In this document: positions 50,889 through 58,977 of the stretch, in pieces
Numbering within the stretch: position 1 is the first letter of the stretch
How the letters are laid out: every line of letters starts with the position of its first letter
Origin: Paenibacillus phoenicis
Lineage (GTDB): Bacteria > Bacillota > Bacilli > Paenibacillales > Paenibacillaceae
Direction of reading: 5' to 3'
NCBI RefSeq assembly: GCF_034718895.1
Contig: NZ_JAYERP010000001.1
Coordinates: 2,108,001-2,172,000, forward strand
Length of the DNA: 64,000 nt
The notes under the pieces: generated by a model
The model's database searches: none
Seen by the model: only the letters and a program-made list of their open reading frames with translations
What the model was told of the DNA's origin: nothing
Translations under genes and position numbers: made by a program

Positions 50889-52248
50889 CCTTCAACACCT
50901 CCCCCATCAAAGATTCGTACTGCTGGAGTTGCTCTTGCGTCGCGAAGCTTCGATGCTGCTCAAATAGCGGGACCATTTTCATAAAAAGTTCCTTGTTATT
51001 CAGAGAAACAGCATATTTGAGCGCGTAAATCAACTTCTCCAAGCCTTCCTCGATCTCCTGTTTTCGCAGCAGATAAATCGCCAGCTGATAGTTTAGGTCC
51101 AAGAACCGGTCTTTATTTACAGCGGAAACATAGTGATTGGGATAAAGGCTATATAAATCCGTATTCACCGGAAACACTTTTAATACGTCGTCGATCACAA
51201 AACCGTTAATATTGGCGGCTTCGACAATGATTCTCAGACTGGGCAGCACTTCATGCGGATGCTCTTTAAGCATCTGGATATATTCCGGAAGAATCGTTTC
51301 ATTCCCATTTAAAATCTCCAGATTGTAGCGGTTCGCTCTGGCCCAGACCTTAAATTTCTCCACTTCTTTTAAGCCCGTCTCATCAAGGCCTTCAAACCAG
51401 CTCAAATCCGCGTATTCGGCTACACACTTCAGCGCTTCCTCATACCTGCCCAGATGCTCCAATGCCGCGCCTTTCAGCAAATACCCTTGGCCAAAGTAAA
51501 CCACCAGATGCCGCTCGCAGCGCAGCTCCCTATCCTGATGGGCGGAGGACGCCTTCCAGCTCGTTTCATAGATTCGCCGGGCCAGCGTTTGCAGCTCCTC
51601 GGCAAATCTTACGACGTAAGTCCATTTTTGCAGCGAGTAATAGGTGTTCGCTAATTGCAGCAGCCCATCGAGCTGAAGATCCTCGGGGAGCCGGTTGCGG
51701 TAGGGCTCGAACCAGGTGGCGGTCCGCAGGTTGGATTCTGCGTCTTCCCCCAAATTCATCCGGAACAGGCGGTATTGGCTGATCGCCAGCCGTTCCGAAT
51801 GCTGGTATTTCTCGTATTCGCAGACCGATTGGTAGAAGAGCCTTGCGGCGTCGCGGCGGCCTTCTTCGTAAAGCTCCTCCCCCATATCAAAAATCATCGG
51901 AAGATAGGATAAGTCCTCAGTCAGGCGGGACAACACCTGCTCGATGCAATCCAATTCGCCAATCTCCGCGCAGCGATGCAGAAACGCTTTTAACCTTCGT
52001 CGGTTGGGATGGTCTGAATCAATACATTCCTCCACATATAAAGGGTAATACGACCCGATCGGCTGTTCGAGCGCTTCGGTGATCAGGTCCAACTGCCCGA
52101 TAGAGATCGGTTTAGGGGGATTTCCATTCAAGATGGCGCTGAGCGTCCCCCGATTGATTCCCGAACGGCGAGAAAAGCTGTGCAAGGAATATCCTTTCCT
52201 TTCCAGCTGATGGTTGATCACGGAACGAATCGTGGGTTCCTTCGTCAT
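50851..52248 (-). CDS. RRNPP-type regulator: XRE HTH plus helical (TPR-like) repeats
   Basis: 465 residues. The N-terminal XRE-type HTH (residues about 8-60, GYSLHSFSRRSGINRGTLSAILNGNPPKPISIGQLDLI) is followed by ~400 residues of repeated helices (DCIEQVLSRL, EELYEEGRRDAARLFYQSV, LLQLANTYYSLQKW, AALEHLGRYEEALKCV), the layout of peptide-binding RRNPP regulators such as NprR/PlcR or the Alo receptors reported in Paenibacillus. It starts with ATG 52248 behind AAAGGAGGGAG, with a strong promoter upstream. Its last codons contain the ribosome site and start of a short signal-peptide-like gene. Targets are unknown. 454-residue paralogue at 54.3 kb. Confidence 0.85.
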   Translation of the reverse strand: MTKEPTIRSVINHQLERKGYSLHSFSRRSGINRGTLSAILNGNPPKPISIGQLDLITEALEQPIGSYYPLYVEECIDSDHPNRRRLKAFLHRCAEIGELDCIEQVLSRLTEDLSYLPMIFDMGEELYEEGRRDAARLFYQSVCEYEKYQHSERLAISQYRLFRMNLGEDAESNLRTATWFEPYRNRLPEDLQLDGLLQLANTYYSLQKWTYVVRFAEELQTLARRIYETSWKASSAHQDRELRCERHLVVYFGQGYLLKGAALEHLGRYEEALKCVAEYADLSWFEGLDETGLKEVEKFKVWARANRYNLEILNGNETILPEYIQMLKEHPHEVLPSLRIIVEAANINGFVIDDVLKVFPVNTDLYSLYPNHYVSAVNKDRFLDLNYQLAIYLLRKQEIEEGLEKLIYALKYAVSLNNKELFMKMVPLFEQHRSFATQEQLQQYESLMGEVLKVAEVGSDVRSDH

Positions 52249-52286
52249 GGGATCTCCCTCCTTTGCGGTCTCCTATATTTTTACAC

Positions 52287-52315
52287 ATTATACGGAACTC
52301 CGAACAACCGGTCAA
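52287..52315 (-). promoter_or_regulatory. Promoter of the RRNPP regulator-peptide unit
   Basis: On the minus strand TTGACC (52310-52315), 17 bases, TATAAT (52287-52292): a near-consensus sigma-A promoter. An inverted CGGA-nn-TCCG lies within the spacer (about 52293-52302) and could be an operator. Confidence 0.8.
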
Positions 52316-52316
52316 A

Positions 52317-52351
52317 TAAAAGAGAGGAGCCTCCCGTTATCGGGAAGCTCC
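52317..52351 (-). terminator. Terminator after the RNase J gene
   Basis: GGAGCTTCCCG pairs with CGGGAGGCTCC on the minus strand, followed by TCTCTTTTATTT. It ends the RNase J message just before the regulator promoter. Confidence 0.8.
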
Positions 52352-52361
52352 CACTCTGATG

Positions 52362-54071
52362 CTAAACTTCCAAGATGGAAGGCATAATATGCGGCGTCCG
52401 GCCCACTTCTTTGGCAAAATACCGCCGAAGCTGCTGCTGCGTCGCTCGCAGCCAGGCGTTATGATCGTAAGGCTCCTTCTCGCCAAGGCGGTTCAAGTTC
52501 CGCTTCAGCATCGCCTCCGCCCGCCGCAGCAGCGGTCTGGCGTCCTGCATATAAACGAAACCGCGCGAGACGATGTCCGGTCCGGCCAAAATTTGCCGCG
52601 TCTTGCGGTCGACCGTCATGACGACGATCACGATCCCTTCCTGGGCCAGCTCCATCCGCTCCAACAACAGGGTGTCTTCATGGGTAGGACGCATTTCCCC
52701 GTTACTGATGAGCACTTGCCCCGAAGGAATGGTGCGCCCGCGTTTCGCCCGGTTCCGGTACACCGACAACGTATCCCCGATGTTCATGATGAAGATGCGA
52801 TCCTCAGGAATACCTGTTTGCAGCGCCAGATCGCGATGGCTGAGCAGCATCCGGTACTCACCGTGGATCGGGATAAAATACTTAGGACGAATAAAGCTGA
52901 GCATCAGCTTCAGGTCCTCCCGGCAACCATGCCCGGACGTATGGATGTCGAAAATCGAGCCGTAAATGACGTTTGCGCCTGCCCGAAGCAGCAGGTCGAT
53001 GCTGCGGTTGATATTTTGCGCGTTGCCAGGAATCGGCGAGGACGAGTAAATCACCGTATCCCCCGGATAAACCTGCACATTCCGATGTGCACCCGAAGCA
53101 ATCCGGCTGAGCGCAGCGTTGGGTTCGCCTTGGCTGCCGGTGCAGACAATGAGGACCTGCTCCTCAGGGTAACGGTCGATGTGCTTCACATCGATCAGCA
53201 TCCCTTCCGGAACGCGGATGTAGCCCAAATCCTGACCGATAGCGAACACTTTCTCCATACTGCGGCCGATAACCGCGATTTTGCGGTTTACGATCGCGGC
53301 CGCTTCCACCACTTGTTGAAGCCGATGCACGTTCGAGGCGAAGGTGGCAAATAAGATCCGCCCCCGGCAGCCGCGGAACGACTCCAGGATGGCGTCACCA
53401 ACCCGACGCTCGGAAGGGGTAAAGCCTTCCTTCTCGCTGTTGGTGCTGTCGGCGAGCAACGCCAATACGCCTTCTCCCCCGACGCTGGCCATCTTAAACA
53501 GATCCGCCGGACGGTCCTCCGGGGTGAAATCGAATTTGAAATCGCCGGTATGAACGATCGATCCGTACGGGGTATCTACTACAATGCCAAAAGCATCGGG
53601 AATGCTGTGTGTCGTCCGGAAGAAATGCACAGCCAAATGCTTAAATGCATACCGGTCATTTTCATGGAACACATGCAGCTCCGCTTGCCCAAGCAACCGA
53701 TGCTCCTCCAATTTGGCCTTCACCAAGCCAATCGTCAACGGGCCCCCATAAATAGGCAGCTGCAGTTGACGTAACACATACGGGATCGCACCGATATGAT
53801 CCTCATGACCGTGGGTCAGGAAAAGCCCTTTCATTTTATGCTTGTTCTCAATCAGATAACTGATGTCCGGAATGATGCAATCAATGCCCGTCAAACGGGA
53901 ATCCGGGAATTTAAGCCCCGCGTCAATCAAAATGATTTCGTCTCTGAACTCGATGCCATACATATTTTTTCCGATTTCCCCGATCCCGCCGAGTGAAAAG
54001 ATCCGGACAGGTGGAGGTGACGGCTTCGAACGCCGATTTGTCTTAACTGATTTAGTTGCTGCTACATTCAT
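52362..54071 (-). CDS. Ribonuclease J family endo/exoribonuclease
   Basis: 569 residues. Beta-lactamase fold with FLTHGHEDHIGAIPYVLRQL (HxHxDH motif near residue 85), HTGDFKFDFTP, LLADSTNSEKEGFTPSE, and the beta-CASP part (GRILFATFASNVHRLQQVVEAA, IVCTGSQGEPNAALSRIA, HTSGHGCREDLKLML, PIHGEYRML). It takes part in mRNA turnover and rRNA 5' maturation. Most genomes have RNase J1 and J2; which this is cannot be settled here, so no symbol. N-terminal Lys/Ser-rich extension of ~20 residues. ATG 54071 behind AGAGAGGAT. It stands between two RRNPP regulators. Confidence 0.93.
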   Translation of the reverse strand: MNVAATKSVKTNRRSKPSPPPVRIFSLGGIGEIGKNMYGIEFRDEIILIDAGLKFPDSRLTGIDCIIPDISYLIENKHKMKGLFLTHGHEDHIGAIPYVLRQLQLPIYGGPLTIGLVKAKLEEHRLLGQAELHVFHENDRYAFKHLAVHFFRTTHSIPDAFGIVVDTPYGSIVHTGDFKFDFTPEDRPADLFKMASVGGEGVLALLADSTNSEKEGFTPSERRVGDAILESFRGCRGRILFATFASNVHRLQQVVEAAAIVNRKIAVIGRSMEKVFAIGQDLGYIRVPEGMLIDVKHIDRYPEEQVLIVCTGSQGEPNAALSRIASGAHRNVQVYPGDTVIYSSSPIPGNAQNINRSIDLLLRAGANVIYGSIFDIHTSGHGCREDLKLMLSFIRPKYFIPIHGEYRMLLSHRDLALQTGIPEDRIFIMNIGDTLSVYRNRAKRGRTIPSGQVLISNGEMRPTHEDTLLLERMELAQEGIVIVVMTVDRKTRQILAGPDIVSRGFVYMQDARPLLRRAEAMLKRNLNRLGEKEPYDHNAWLRATQQQLRRYFAKEVGRTPHIMPSILEV

Positions 54072-54236
54072 TAGGTCGATAATCCTCTCTGAAGAGTTCG
54101 TTCAATGGGTTCATAAGAATTATACTGAATTATGAGCACAATAACTATTTAATTTTTACAATTCTCCACTGAACCAGATGAATTTACTGCAGAACCTTCA
54201 CGAAAAGAGGAATTTTGCATAAAAAAGGAAGACAAC

Positions 54237-54266
54237 AAAAAAAGAGCCGTGCATCAACACCGGCTC
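54237..54266 (-). terminator. Terminator after the second RRNPP regulator
   Basis: GAGCCG / CGGCTC stem followed by seven T on the minus strand; it begins right after the stop, leaving no room for a downstream peptide gene. Confidence 0.85.
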
Positions 54267-54291
54267 CTTTGGCAGTGGCTCCATCAACGGA

Positions 54292-55656
54292 TTATACACT
54301 TTTCTTTAACTTGCTGATTAATTCCTCATATGTATCGATGACTTGCGGCGTTGCAAAGTTCCTGTATCGTTCGAATAGCTCTACATATTTAACCATGACA
54401 GCTCGGTGAGAATTGTTTAATTGATTGAACTGTTCCAAGCTTTTAAGTAAGTAACGAAACCCCTCCGGGTACTTACCTCGGCGGAGATCATAGTCGGCTA
54501 ATTCGATATAAAGTTGGGAGATCCGATCAAGAATAAACTGCGGGCTGTACATTCCCGTAGTCAAGGGCTGATGATCTAAAGCAGCCAAATCTTCTTTAAA
54601 CCGTTCAAGGATATGTTCAATCGAGAAGTCATGCCGATTGGCGTTTTTAACCAGATTGAAGATCATGAGGATCTTGTCCGCTTGTCTGTTTTCGCAGTAG
54701 GTGACATATTCATCGAGTACCGTAATATCCCCGGAGGAAAGCCGGGTTATAAGAGCGTTTGCATAGGCCCATTCACGAAACAGGTTCCGCCAATGTAACG
54801 TTTCCGGATCGTTTTCCCGCACCCAACTTAGATCATGATAGCGTTGGATATAAAGTAAGGCTTGGTCATATTCCCCCCGCAAATTATGTACACTCCCAAG
54901 CAGCAAATAGGAATACGCCAAATAGTAAAACAAAGGTCTAGTTGTCTTCCGTTGCAAGATCTTTCGCTTCTGTTCCGAAAAGTAATACACTTTGGCCTTG
55001 TGCTCCAATCGTTGAGCAATACTCTCCACCCTATCCCATCGGTTTAAGGCACGATAGGTATTGGCCAGATCCCTTAACGCATCGAGTTGACTCGCTTCAT
55101 CCAGTCGCTCAATATACGGTTCGAACTGGATCGCTGACTGATAGTTTTGATCCTGATTCGTCCCTTGACCGATCAGGAATAAACGATATTGGCAAAGGGC
55201 CAACCGTTCGGAGTGCTGCTTGCGCTCGGTCATCGCCACATTTTCGTATAAGATCCCCGCTGCTTCATATTCGCCCTTCTCGTACAATTCTTCGGCCAAA
55301 TCAAATAAAAGTTGAGCATAAAGCGGGTTGTCCAGCAATAATTCAACGATTTCCCGAATGCGATCAAACTGGCCCAACTCCGCGCAGTTATGAATTAGTG
55401 GTTTTACTCTTCGCCAATCCGGATCCTTCTCGTGCAGATACTCGCTGATATAAGTCTTATAGAAATGGCCTCTCGGAAATCCCAGCACCATGGTGATCCG
55501 TTCTAATTGATCTACAGCCAGCGGACGGTTTCCGTTCAGAATGGAGCTTAACGTCCCTGGGTTCAGTTCAAGCTGCTTGGCCAATTGAGTGAGATTTAGC
55601 TGGTGTCGCACCATATATTCTTCTATTGCAGCGACAATAGTGGCACGCGGTTTCAA
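54292..55656 (-). CDS. RRNPP-type regulator (paralogue): XRE HTH plus helical repeats
   Basis: 454 residues and clearly homologous to the regulator at 50.9 kb over the whole length (HTH QLNLTQLAKQLELNPGTLSSILNGNRPLAVDQLERI; DLAEELYEKGEYEAAGILYENV; HSERLALCQYRLF; LRDLANTYRALNRWDRV; FRNFATPQ near the C terminus). Starts at TTG/ATG region around 55656 behind AGGGGG. No signal-peptide-like ORF overlaps or follows its 3' end. Its leader has a promoter, an early hairpin and a 14-codon ORF, suggesting attenuation. Base composition is more AT-rich than its paralogue, hinting at separate acquisition. Confidence 0.85.
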   Translation of the reverse strand: MKPRATIVAAIEEYMVRHQLNLTQLAKQLELNPGTLSSILNGNRPLAVDQLERITMVLGFPRGHFYKTYISEYLHEKDPDWRRVKPLIHNCAELGQFDRIREIVELLLDNPLYAQLLFDLAEELYEKGEYEAAGILYENVAMTERKQHSERLALCQYRLFLIGQGTNQDQNYQSAIQFEPYIERLDEASQLDALRDLANTYRALNRWDRVESIAQRLEHKAKVYYFSEQKRKILQRKTTRPLFYYLAYSYLLLGSVHNLRGEYDQALLYIQRYHDLSWVRENDPETLHWRNLFREWAYANALITRLSSGDITVLDEYVTYCENRQADKILMIFNLVKNANRHDFSIEHILERFKEDLAALDHQPLTTGMYSPQFILDRISQLYIELADYDLRRGKYPEGFRYLLKSLEQFNQLNNSHRAVMVKYVELFERYRNFATPQVIDTYEELISKLKKSV

Positions 55657-55715
55657 AGGAATCCCCCTCTATTTTGCAAAAAAAACTATTCATCCATGAT
55701 TTTAGGGGATTATGT

Positions 55716-55760
55716 CTAATTCGAATAAAATGGAAATATCTGCAACCCTGATTTGTTCAA
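55716..55760 (-). CDS. Candidate 14-residue leader peptide of the second RRNPP regulator
   Basis: On the minus strand GGAG lies eight bases before a TTG (55758-55760) opening the frame MNKSGLQIFPFYSN, which stops at 55716-55718, about 60 bases upstream of the regulator. Too short for statistical support; position and ribosome site are the only evidence. Confidence 0.25.
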   Translation of the reverse strand: MNKSGLQIFPFYSN

Positions 55761-55789
55761 AAAGACCACTCCTCACAACCTTCAATATG

Positions 55790-55818
55790 AAAAAATCAAC
55801 CATCCCAAAGGAATGGTT
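55790..55818 (-). terminator. Early terminator/attenuator in the leader of the second RRNPP regulator
   Basis: AACCATTCC - TTT - GGGATGGTT followed after two bases by six T on the minus strand. It lies only ~10-15 bases beyond the start point expected from the promoter at 55834-55862. Confidence 0.6.
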
Positions 55819-55833
55819 CAACTTTCTATTTTC

Positions 55834-55862
55834 AAAATAATATTCCACTCGAATTTTGTCAA
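55834..55862 (-). promoter_or_regulatory. Promoter of the second RRNPP regulator leader
   Basis: TTGACA (55857-55862), 17 bases, TATTTT (55834-55839) on the minus strand. The 315-base stretch 55657-55971 otherwise holds only the hairpin, the leader ORF and the divergent XRE upstream region. Confidence 0.65.
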
Positions 55863-55971
55863 TAATATGCAATAAAGAACTTATGAATTCTTTTTGATAA
55901 AATATTGAACTTTGAATACTCTGCAGTTTGCCCCTCCGCTTGGACTAAACTTAATACGAGAGGTGGCCTCT

Positions 55972-56301
55972 ATGGATGTAGCAAAGCAGGTCGGAAAAAA
56001 TGTCAGATACTATCGCAAGCTCAAAGGGCTTACGCAGGAACAACTGGCCGAGTCGACGGAAACGTACGGTTCCTACATCGGACGGTTGGAACGCGGGGAG
56101 CAAAACGTTCAGCTCGAAACGCTGCATAAAATTGCGGATGCCCTGCAGATCAGCGTATATGCTCTATTTCGCAATCCAGGGTACGACGAGCTCCAGGACC
56201 AAACTTGGATTTGGCAGATCGTGCAGCTGCTGCAGGAACAGCCGGCCGAGGAACAAGCGCGTGCGTACCGTGTGCTGAAGGAAATGTTTCGTCAAAAATA
56301 A
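55972..56301 (+). CDS. Small XRE family transcriptional regulator
   Basis: About 109 residues: XRE HTH at residues 6-60 (KNVRYYRKLKGLTQEQLAESTETYGSYIGRLERGEQNVQLETLHKIADAL), then a short helical tail (WIWQIVQLLQEQPAEEQARAYRVLKEMF) that may dimerise; SinR/immunity-repressor type. The ATG at 55972 follows AGAGGTGG; in-frame codons from 55912 lack the family pattern. Divergent from the second RRNPP regulator. Targets unknown. Confidence 0.85.
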   Translation: MDVAKQVGKNVRYYRKLKGLTQEQLAESTETYGSYIGRLERGEQNVQLETLHKIADALQISVYALFRNPGYDELQDQTWIWQIVQLLQEQPAEEQARAYRVLKEMFRQK

Positions 56302-56339
56302 AAGGGTTTAAAACGGAATCGATCCGCTTTAAACCCTTT
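56301..56339. terminator. Bidirectional terminator between XRE and esterase genes
   Basis: 12-bp perfect stem AAAGGGTTTAAA / TTTAAACCCTTT enclosing CGGA / TCCG; both genes converge here. Confidence 0.88.
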
Positions 56340-56352
56340 ATTTATGTTCGTC

Positions 56353-57003
56353 TTAGTCCCACAATCCGCTGCGCTCCACGACCTCCAGCCACCGTTTGGC
56401 GATGACATCGTGGCCTGCAGCCGTCGGATGGACGCCGTCCCAGATCCAGTAAGCGGCCTCGGCTTTTTCCGTCGCCGCATCAAACGCATCCTGCAAAGGA
56501 ACATGCACCGTACCAAACTCTTCAGCCAATTGACGAACGGTATCCTGGTACCGTTTGATCAGGCGCTCCCATTCGGTCCATTTTTCCGCCGTAGCTCCGG
56601 TTTTCAAAATAAACGGCTCGCATAACACCAGCTTGGTGTTCGGCAATACTTCCTTCGTCTCCTCCAGCAAGTGACGATACGCCCGTTCGAAACGATCCGT
56701 TGCCCCGCTAGGTTCGCCGCTCATTTGCCGCCAGGCGTCGTTAACGCCGATCAGCAGACTAATCACGTCCGGCTTCAGACTGATCGCATCCTCGTTCCAT
56801 CTTGCGTAAAGGTCGGAGACCCGATCCCCGCTCACGCCCCGGTTAATGAATTTTGGCTGCAAATGCGCGTATTCATGACCTAGCTTCGCGGCGATGATGT
56901 AGGCATAGCTGTGGCCCAAAATATGATTCAAATCCGTGCCGCGATCCCGATTTCCGTCTGTAATGGAATCCCCCTGAAACAATACGGTCAACTGCTTTTT
57001 CAT
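56353..57003 (-). CDS. SGNH/GDSL-type hydrolase (lipase/esterase-like)
   Basis: About 216 residues. Catalytic blocks: VLFQGDSITDGNRDRG (nucleophile Ser), INRGVSGDRVSDLYARW (Gly), LLIGVNDAWRQ (Asn), and WIWDGVHPTAAGHDVIAKRWLE (Asp/His). No signal peptide, so a cytoplasmic esterase, perhaps a sugar-ester deacetylase as in other Paenibacillus SGNH proteins; substrate unknown. I start at ATG 57003 behind AGAGGGG; upstream in-frame codons lack similarity. Confidence 0.9.
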   Translation of the reverse strand: MKKQLTVLFQGDSITDGNRDRGTDLNHILGHSYAYIIAAKLGHEYAHLQPKFINRGVSGDRVSDLYARWNEDAISLKPDVISLLIGVNDAWRQMSGEPSGATDRFERAYRHLLEETKEVLPNTKLVLCEPFILKTGATAEKWTEWERLIKRYQDTVRQLAEEFGTVHVPLQDAFDAATEKAEAAYWIWDGVHPTAAGHDVIAKRWLEVVERSGLWD

Positions 57004-57042
57004 GCGTTTCCCCTCTTTCCTTCCATGATCTCCGTTTCCCAT

Positions 57043-57246
57043 TATAGCTTTGAGAGACAGCGATCCTCCATGGAGAAATTAGTGCAAAAATACAGTTTTC
57101 TTCGCGAACTTCAGCCTTTTTTCGATAAATCCCTGCAAAACTGCAGTTATTTTAGACGGAAAACGTCAAACCCCGAATTGGATAAAAAATTCCTGCACTT
57201 TTGCAGGGATTTGCACTTGGGGCCCCTGATTTGCACTCGGGGCCGT
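57043..57246. repeat. Intergenic stretch with short direct repeats and hairpins
   Basis: No gene. It contains the hairpin CCTGCACTTTTGCAGG, further CTGCA/TGCAG words, and a direct repeat ATTTGCACTnGGGGCC near the yqeM-like stop codon. No T-run that would make the hairpin a clear terminator. Confidence 0.6.
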
Positions 57247-58020
57247 CTACTTCACCGCCACAAAAAAGAGCCGGGCCGCCTCATCCACCGCCTCGACCCA
57301 CTCGAAATCAGCATAGATGTAGACCTCGCGGAAGCCGCAGCGCAGCAGCTCGCTTTTCATCCATGCCGGGTCGTACGCCCGTTGGATATGCGTTTCTTCG
57401 AACCGACGGTACAGTCCCGGCCCCTGCTCCTCTTCCCGGGCGAAAATCGTCAAATGATGCTCAATTTCGTTCCGATACGCATCTCGCTCACAAGTCCAGA
57501 TATACGACACACTCGGCTCATCCCAAACAAACGGCTGCTCCTCCTCATACCGGATCAACGTGTTGGGATGATGCACATCAAACAGGAATGTCCCTCCCGG
57601 CTTCAACCCTTCGTATGTACGGCGGAAGGTCCGAATGATGTCTTCCTCTTCCAATAAGTAGTTCAAGCAATCGCAAAAAGAAATGACGGCGTCGACCGGC
57701 TCCGGCACGGACCACTCCGTCATATCCTGTTGCACCCAGCGCACGCTGCCCTCGCGGAACAACCGAGCGCCTTGGGGCGTGGTTTCCATTTTACGGCGGG
57801 CTACCGCCAGCATGTCAGCAGACAAATCGATGCCGATCACCTCGAACCCGGCATTCACCAGCGGAATCGTAATGCTGCCGGTCCCGCAGCCGAGATCCAC
57901 AACCGTCTTTGGCATACCGTACCGATCCCAAGCTGTACGGGCGAACCGGATCCAGTCCGGGTAAGGCATGTCCTCCATCAATTCGTCGTACACGTAAGCA
58001 AATTTCCGATATGATGCCAT
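57247..58020 (-). CDS. yqeM: Class I SAM-dependent methyltransferase (YqeM-like)
   Basis: 257 residues. FAYVYDELMEDMPYPDWIRF at the start and the SAM-binding motif VVDLGCGTGSITIPL and GIDLSADMLAVARRK match the yqeM family member that follows rsfS in Bacillus. The substrate is unknown. The family position at the edge of the nadD-rsfS backbone supports the name. It starts at ATG 58020. One gene, cvfB, stands between it and rsfS here. Confidence 0.88.
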   Translation of the reverse strand: MASYRKFAYVYDELMEDMPYPDWIRFARTAWDRYGMPKTVVDLGCGTGSITIPLVNAGFEVIGIDLSADMLAVARRKMETTPQGARLFREGSVRWVQQDMTEWSVPEPVDAVISFCDCLNYLLEEEDIIRTFRRTYEGLKPGGTFLFDVHHPNTLIRYEEEQPFVWDEPSVSYIWTCERDAYRNEIEHHLTIFAREEEQGPGLYRRFEETHIQRAYDPAWMKSELLRCGFREVYIYADFEWVEAVDEAARLFFVAVK

Positions 58021-58059
58021 GGGCTCGTCACCGCCTTCTATCTAGTTGCTGCTGCTTTC

Positions 58060-58977
58060 TTAAGCTTCCGGCTGCCCGCGATCATCCGCACCGGCAGCTG
58101 GGGACTGCACCAAATACGTCCAGTTCTCCTTCTGGACAACCTTGCCTTCCTTCATCAGCTTGCCAAGTGCCCGCTTGAACGCAGACTTGCTGATCGCAAA
58201 CCGCTGCTTGATCAGATCTGGGGGCGTTGCGTCGGAATACGGCATACTTCCGCCCGGTCGACTCTCCAGATAGGCGAGAATGCGCTCCGCATCCTGACCC
58301 ATGCCGATTTCCTTGCGCGGCGCCATCGACAGGTTCACACGCCCGTCCTCACGGATATGGGCCACCCGTACCTGCACGCGTTCGCCCAGGCGCAGCAAGC
58401 GGCTGCGTTCCGTGGCGTGGATCATGCCAATCGCTCCGAATCCCAGCACGCCGCCTTGGACGACGACAAACGTCCCCATCTGCAGCGGTTTGTAGACGAT
58501 GGCATCAAGCCATTGGTTTTTCCACGAGGATGGCGCATGGAAAGCATGGGGAGCCAAATCCTGCTCACCGGCCAGCTTCGCTTTGAGCCGACCTTGTTTG
58601 TCATGCTCCATGATGACGTACACGTGGTCGCCTACCTGTGGATGCAGCTCCTTCATTTCGGGCAGCTCACGGATCGGCAGCAGCAGCTGACGGCCCAGCC
58701 CCATCTCCAGGAAGCAGCCGAGCCGCGGATGCACATCAGCCACCTCAAGCAGCGCCAGCTCGCCCAGCGTGAGATACGGCTTCTTCATCGTAGCCGCCAA
58801 ACGGTCCTCCGTATCGTAGAACAGAAACACCTCAACCGTTTCCCCCGGCTTCACCTGGCGGGTCAGCTCGGAGTAATGGAGCAGTACATCTTGCCCGCCT
58901 GCACTCAGAAAATACCCATACGGCGATACCTCGCGATCGATCGGTAAAGAGACGATGGTTCCCGCAACCAGACTCAT
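58060..58977 (-). CDS. cvfB: CvfB-like S1 RNA-binding protein
   Basis: About 305 residues with repeated S1-type domains (VAGTIVSLPIDREVSPYGYFL; GCFLEMGLGRQLLLPIREL; GFGAIGMIHATERSRLLRLGERVQVRVAHIREDGRVNLSM) and a C-terminal winged helix (SDATPPDLIKQRFAISKSAFKRALGKLMKEGKV). CvfB/YitL proteins affect virulence or RNA control in relatives. The ATG at 58975-58977 overlaps the rsfS stop as ATGA, so the genes are translationally coupled. A position between rsfS and yqeM differs from Bacillus. Confidence 0.9.
   Translation of the reverse strand: MSLVAGTIVSLPIDREVSPYGYFLSAGGQDVLLHYSELTRQVKPGETVEVFLFYDTEDRLAATMKKPYLTLGELALLEVADVHPRLGCFLEMGLGRQLLLPIRELPEMKELHPQVGDHVYVIMEHDKQGRLKAKLAGEQDLAPHAFHAPSSWKNQWLDAIVYKPLQMGTFVVVQGGVLGFGAIGMIHATERSRLLRLGERVQVRVAHIREDGRVNLSMAPRKEIGMGQDAERILAYLESRPGGSMPYSDATPPDLIKQRFAISKSAFKRALGKLMKEGKVVQKENWTYLVQSPAAGADDRGQPEA

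Noticed and set aside
54237..54409. A secreted peptide gene after the second RRNPP regulator
   Set aside because: The frames crossing its 3' end (for example GTG at the stop region) run through the terminator hairpin, have no ribosome site and no basic-plus-hydrophobic N terminus.
54215..54409. A 64-codon plus-strand frame starting MHKKGRQQKK
   Set aside because: It reads the terminator and the end of the opposing regulator in reverse; no ribosome site and no similarity.
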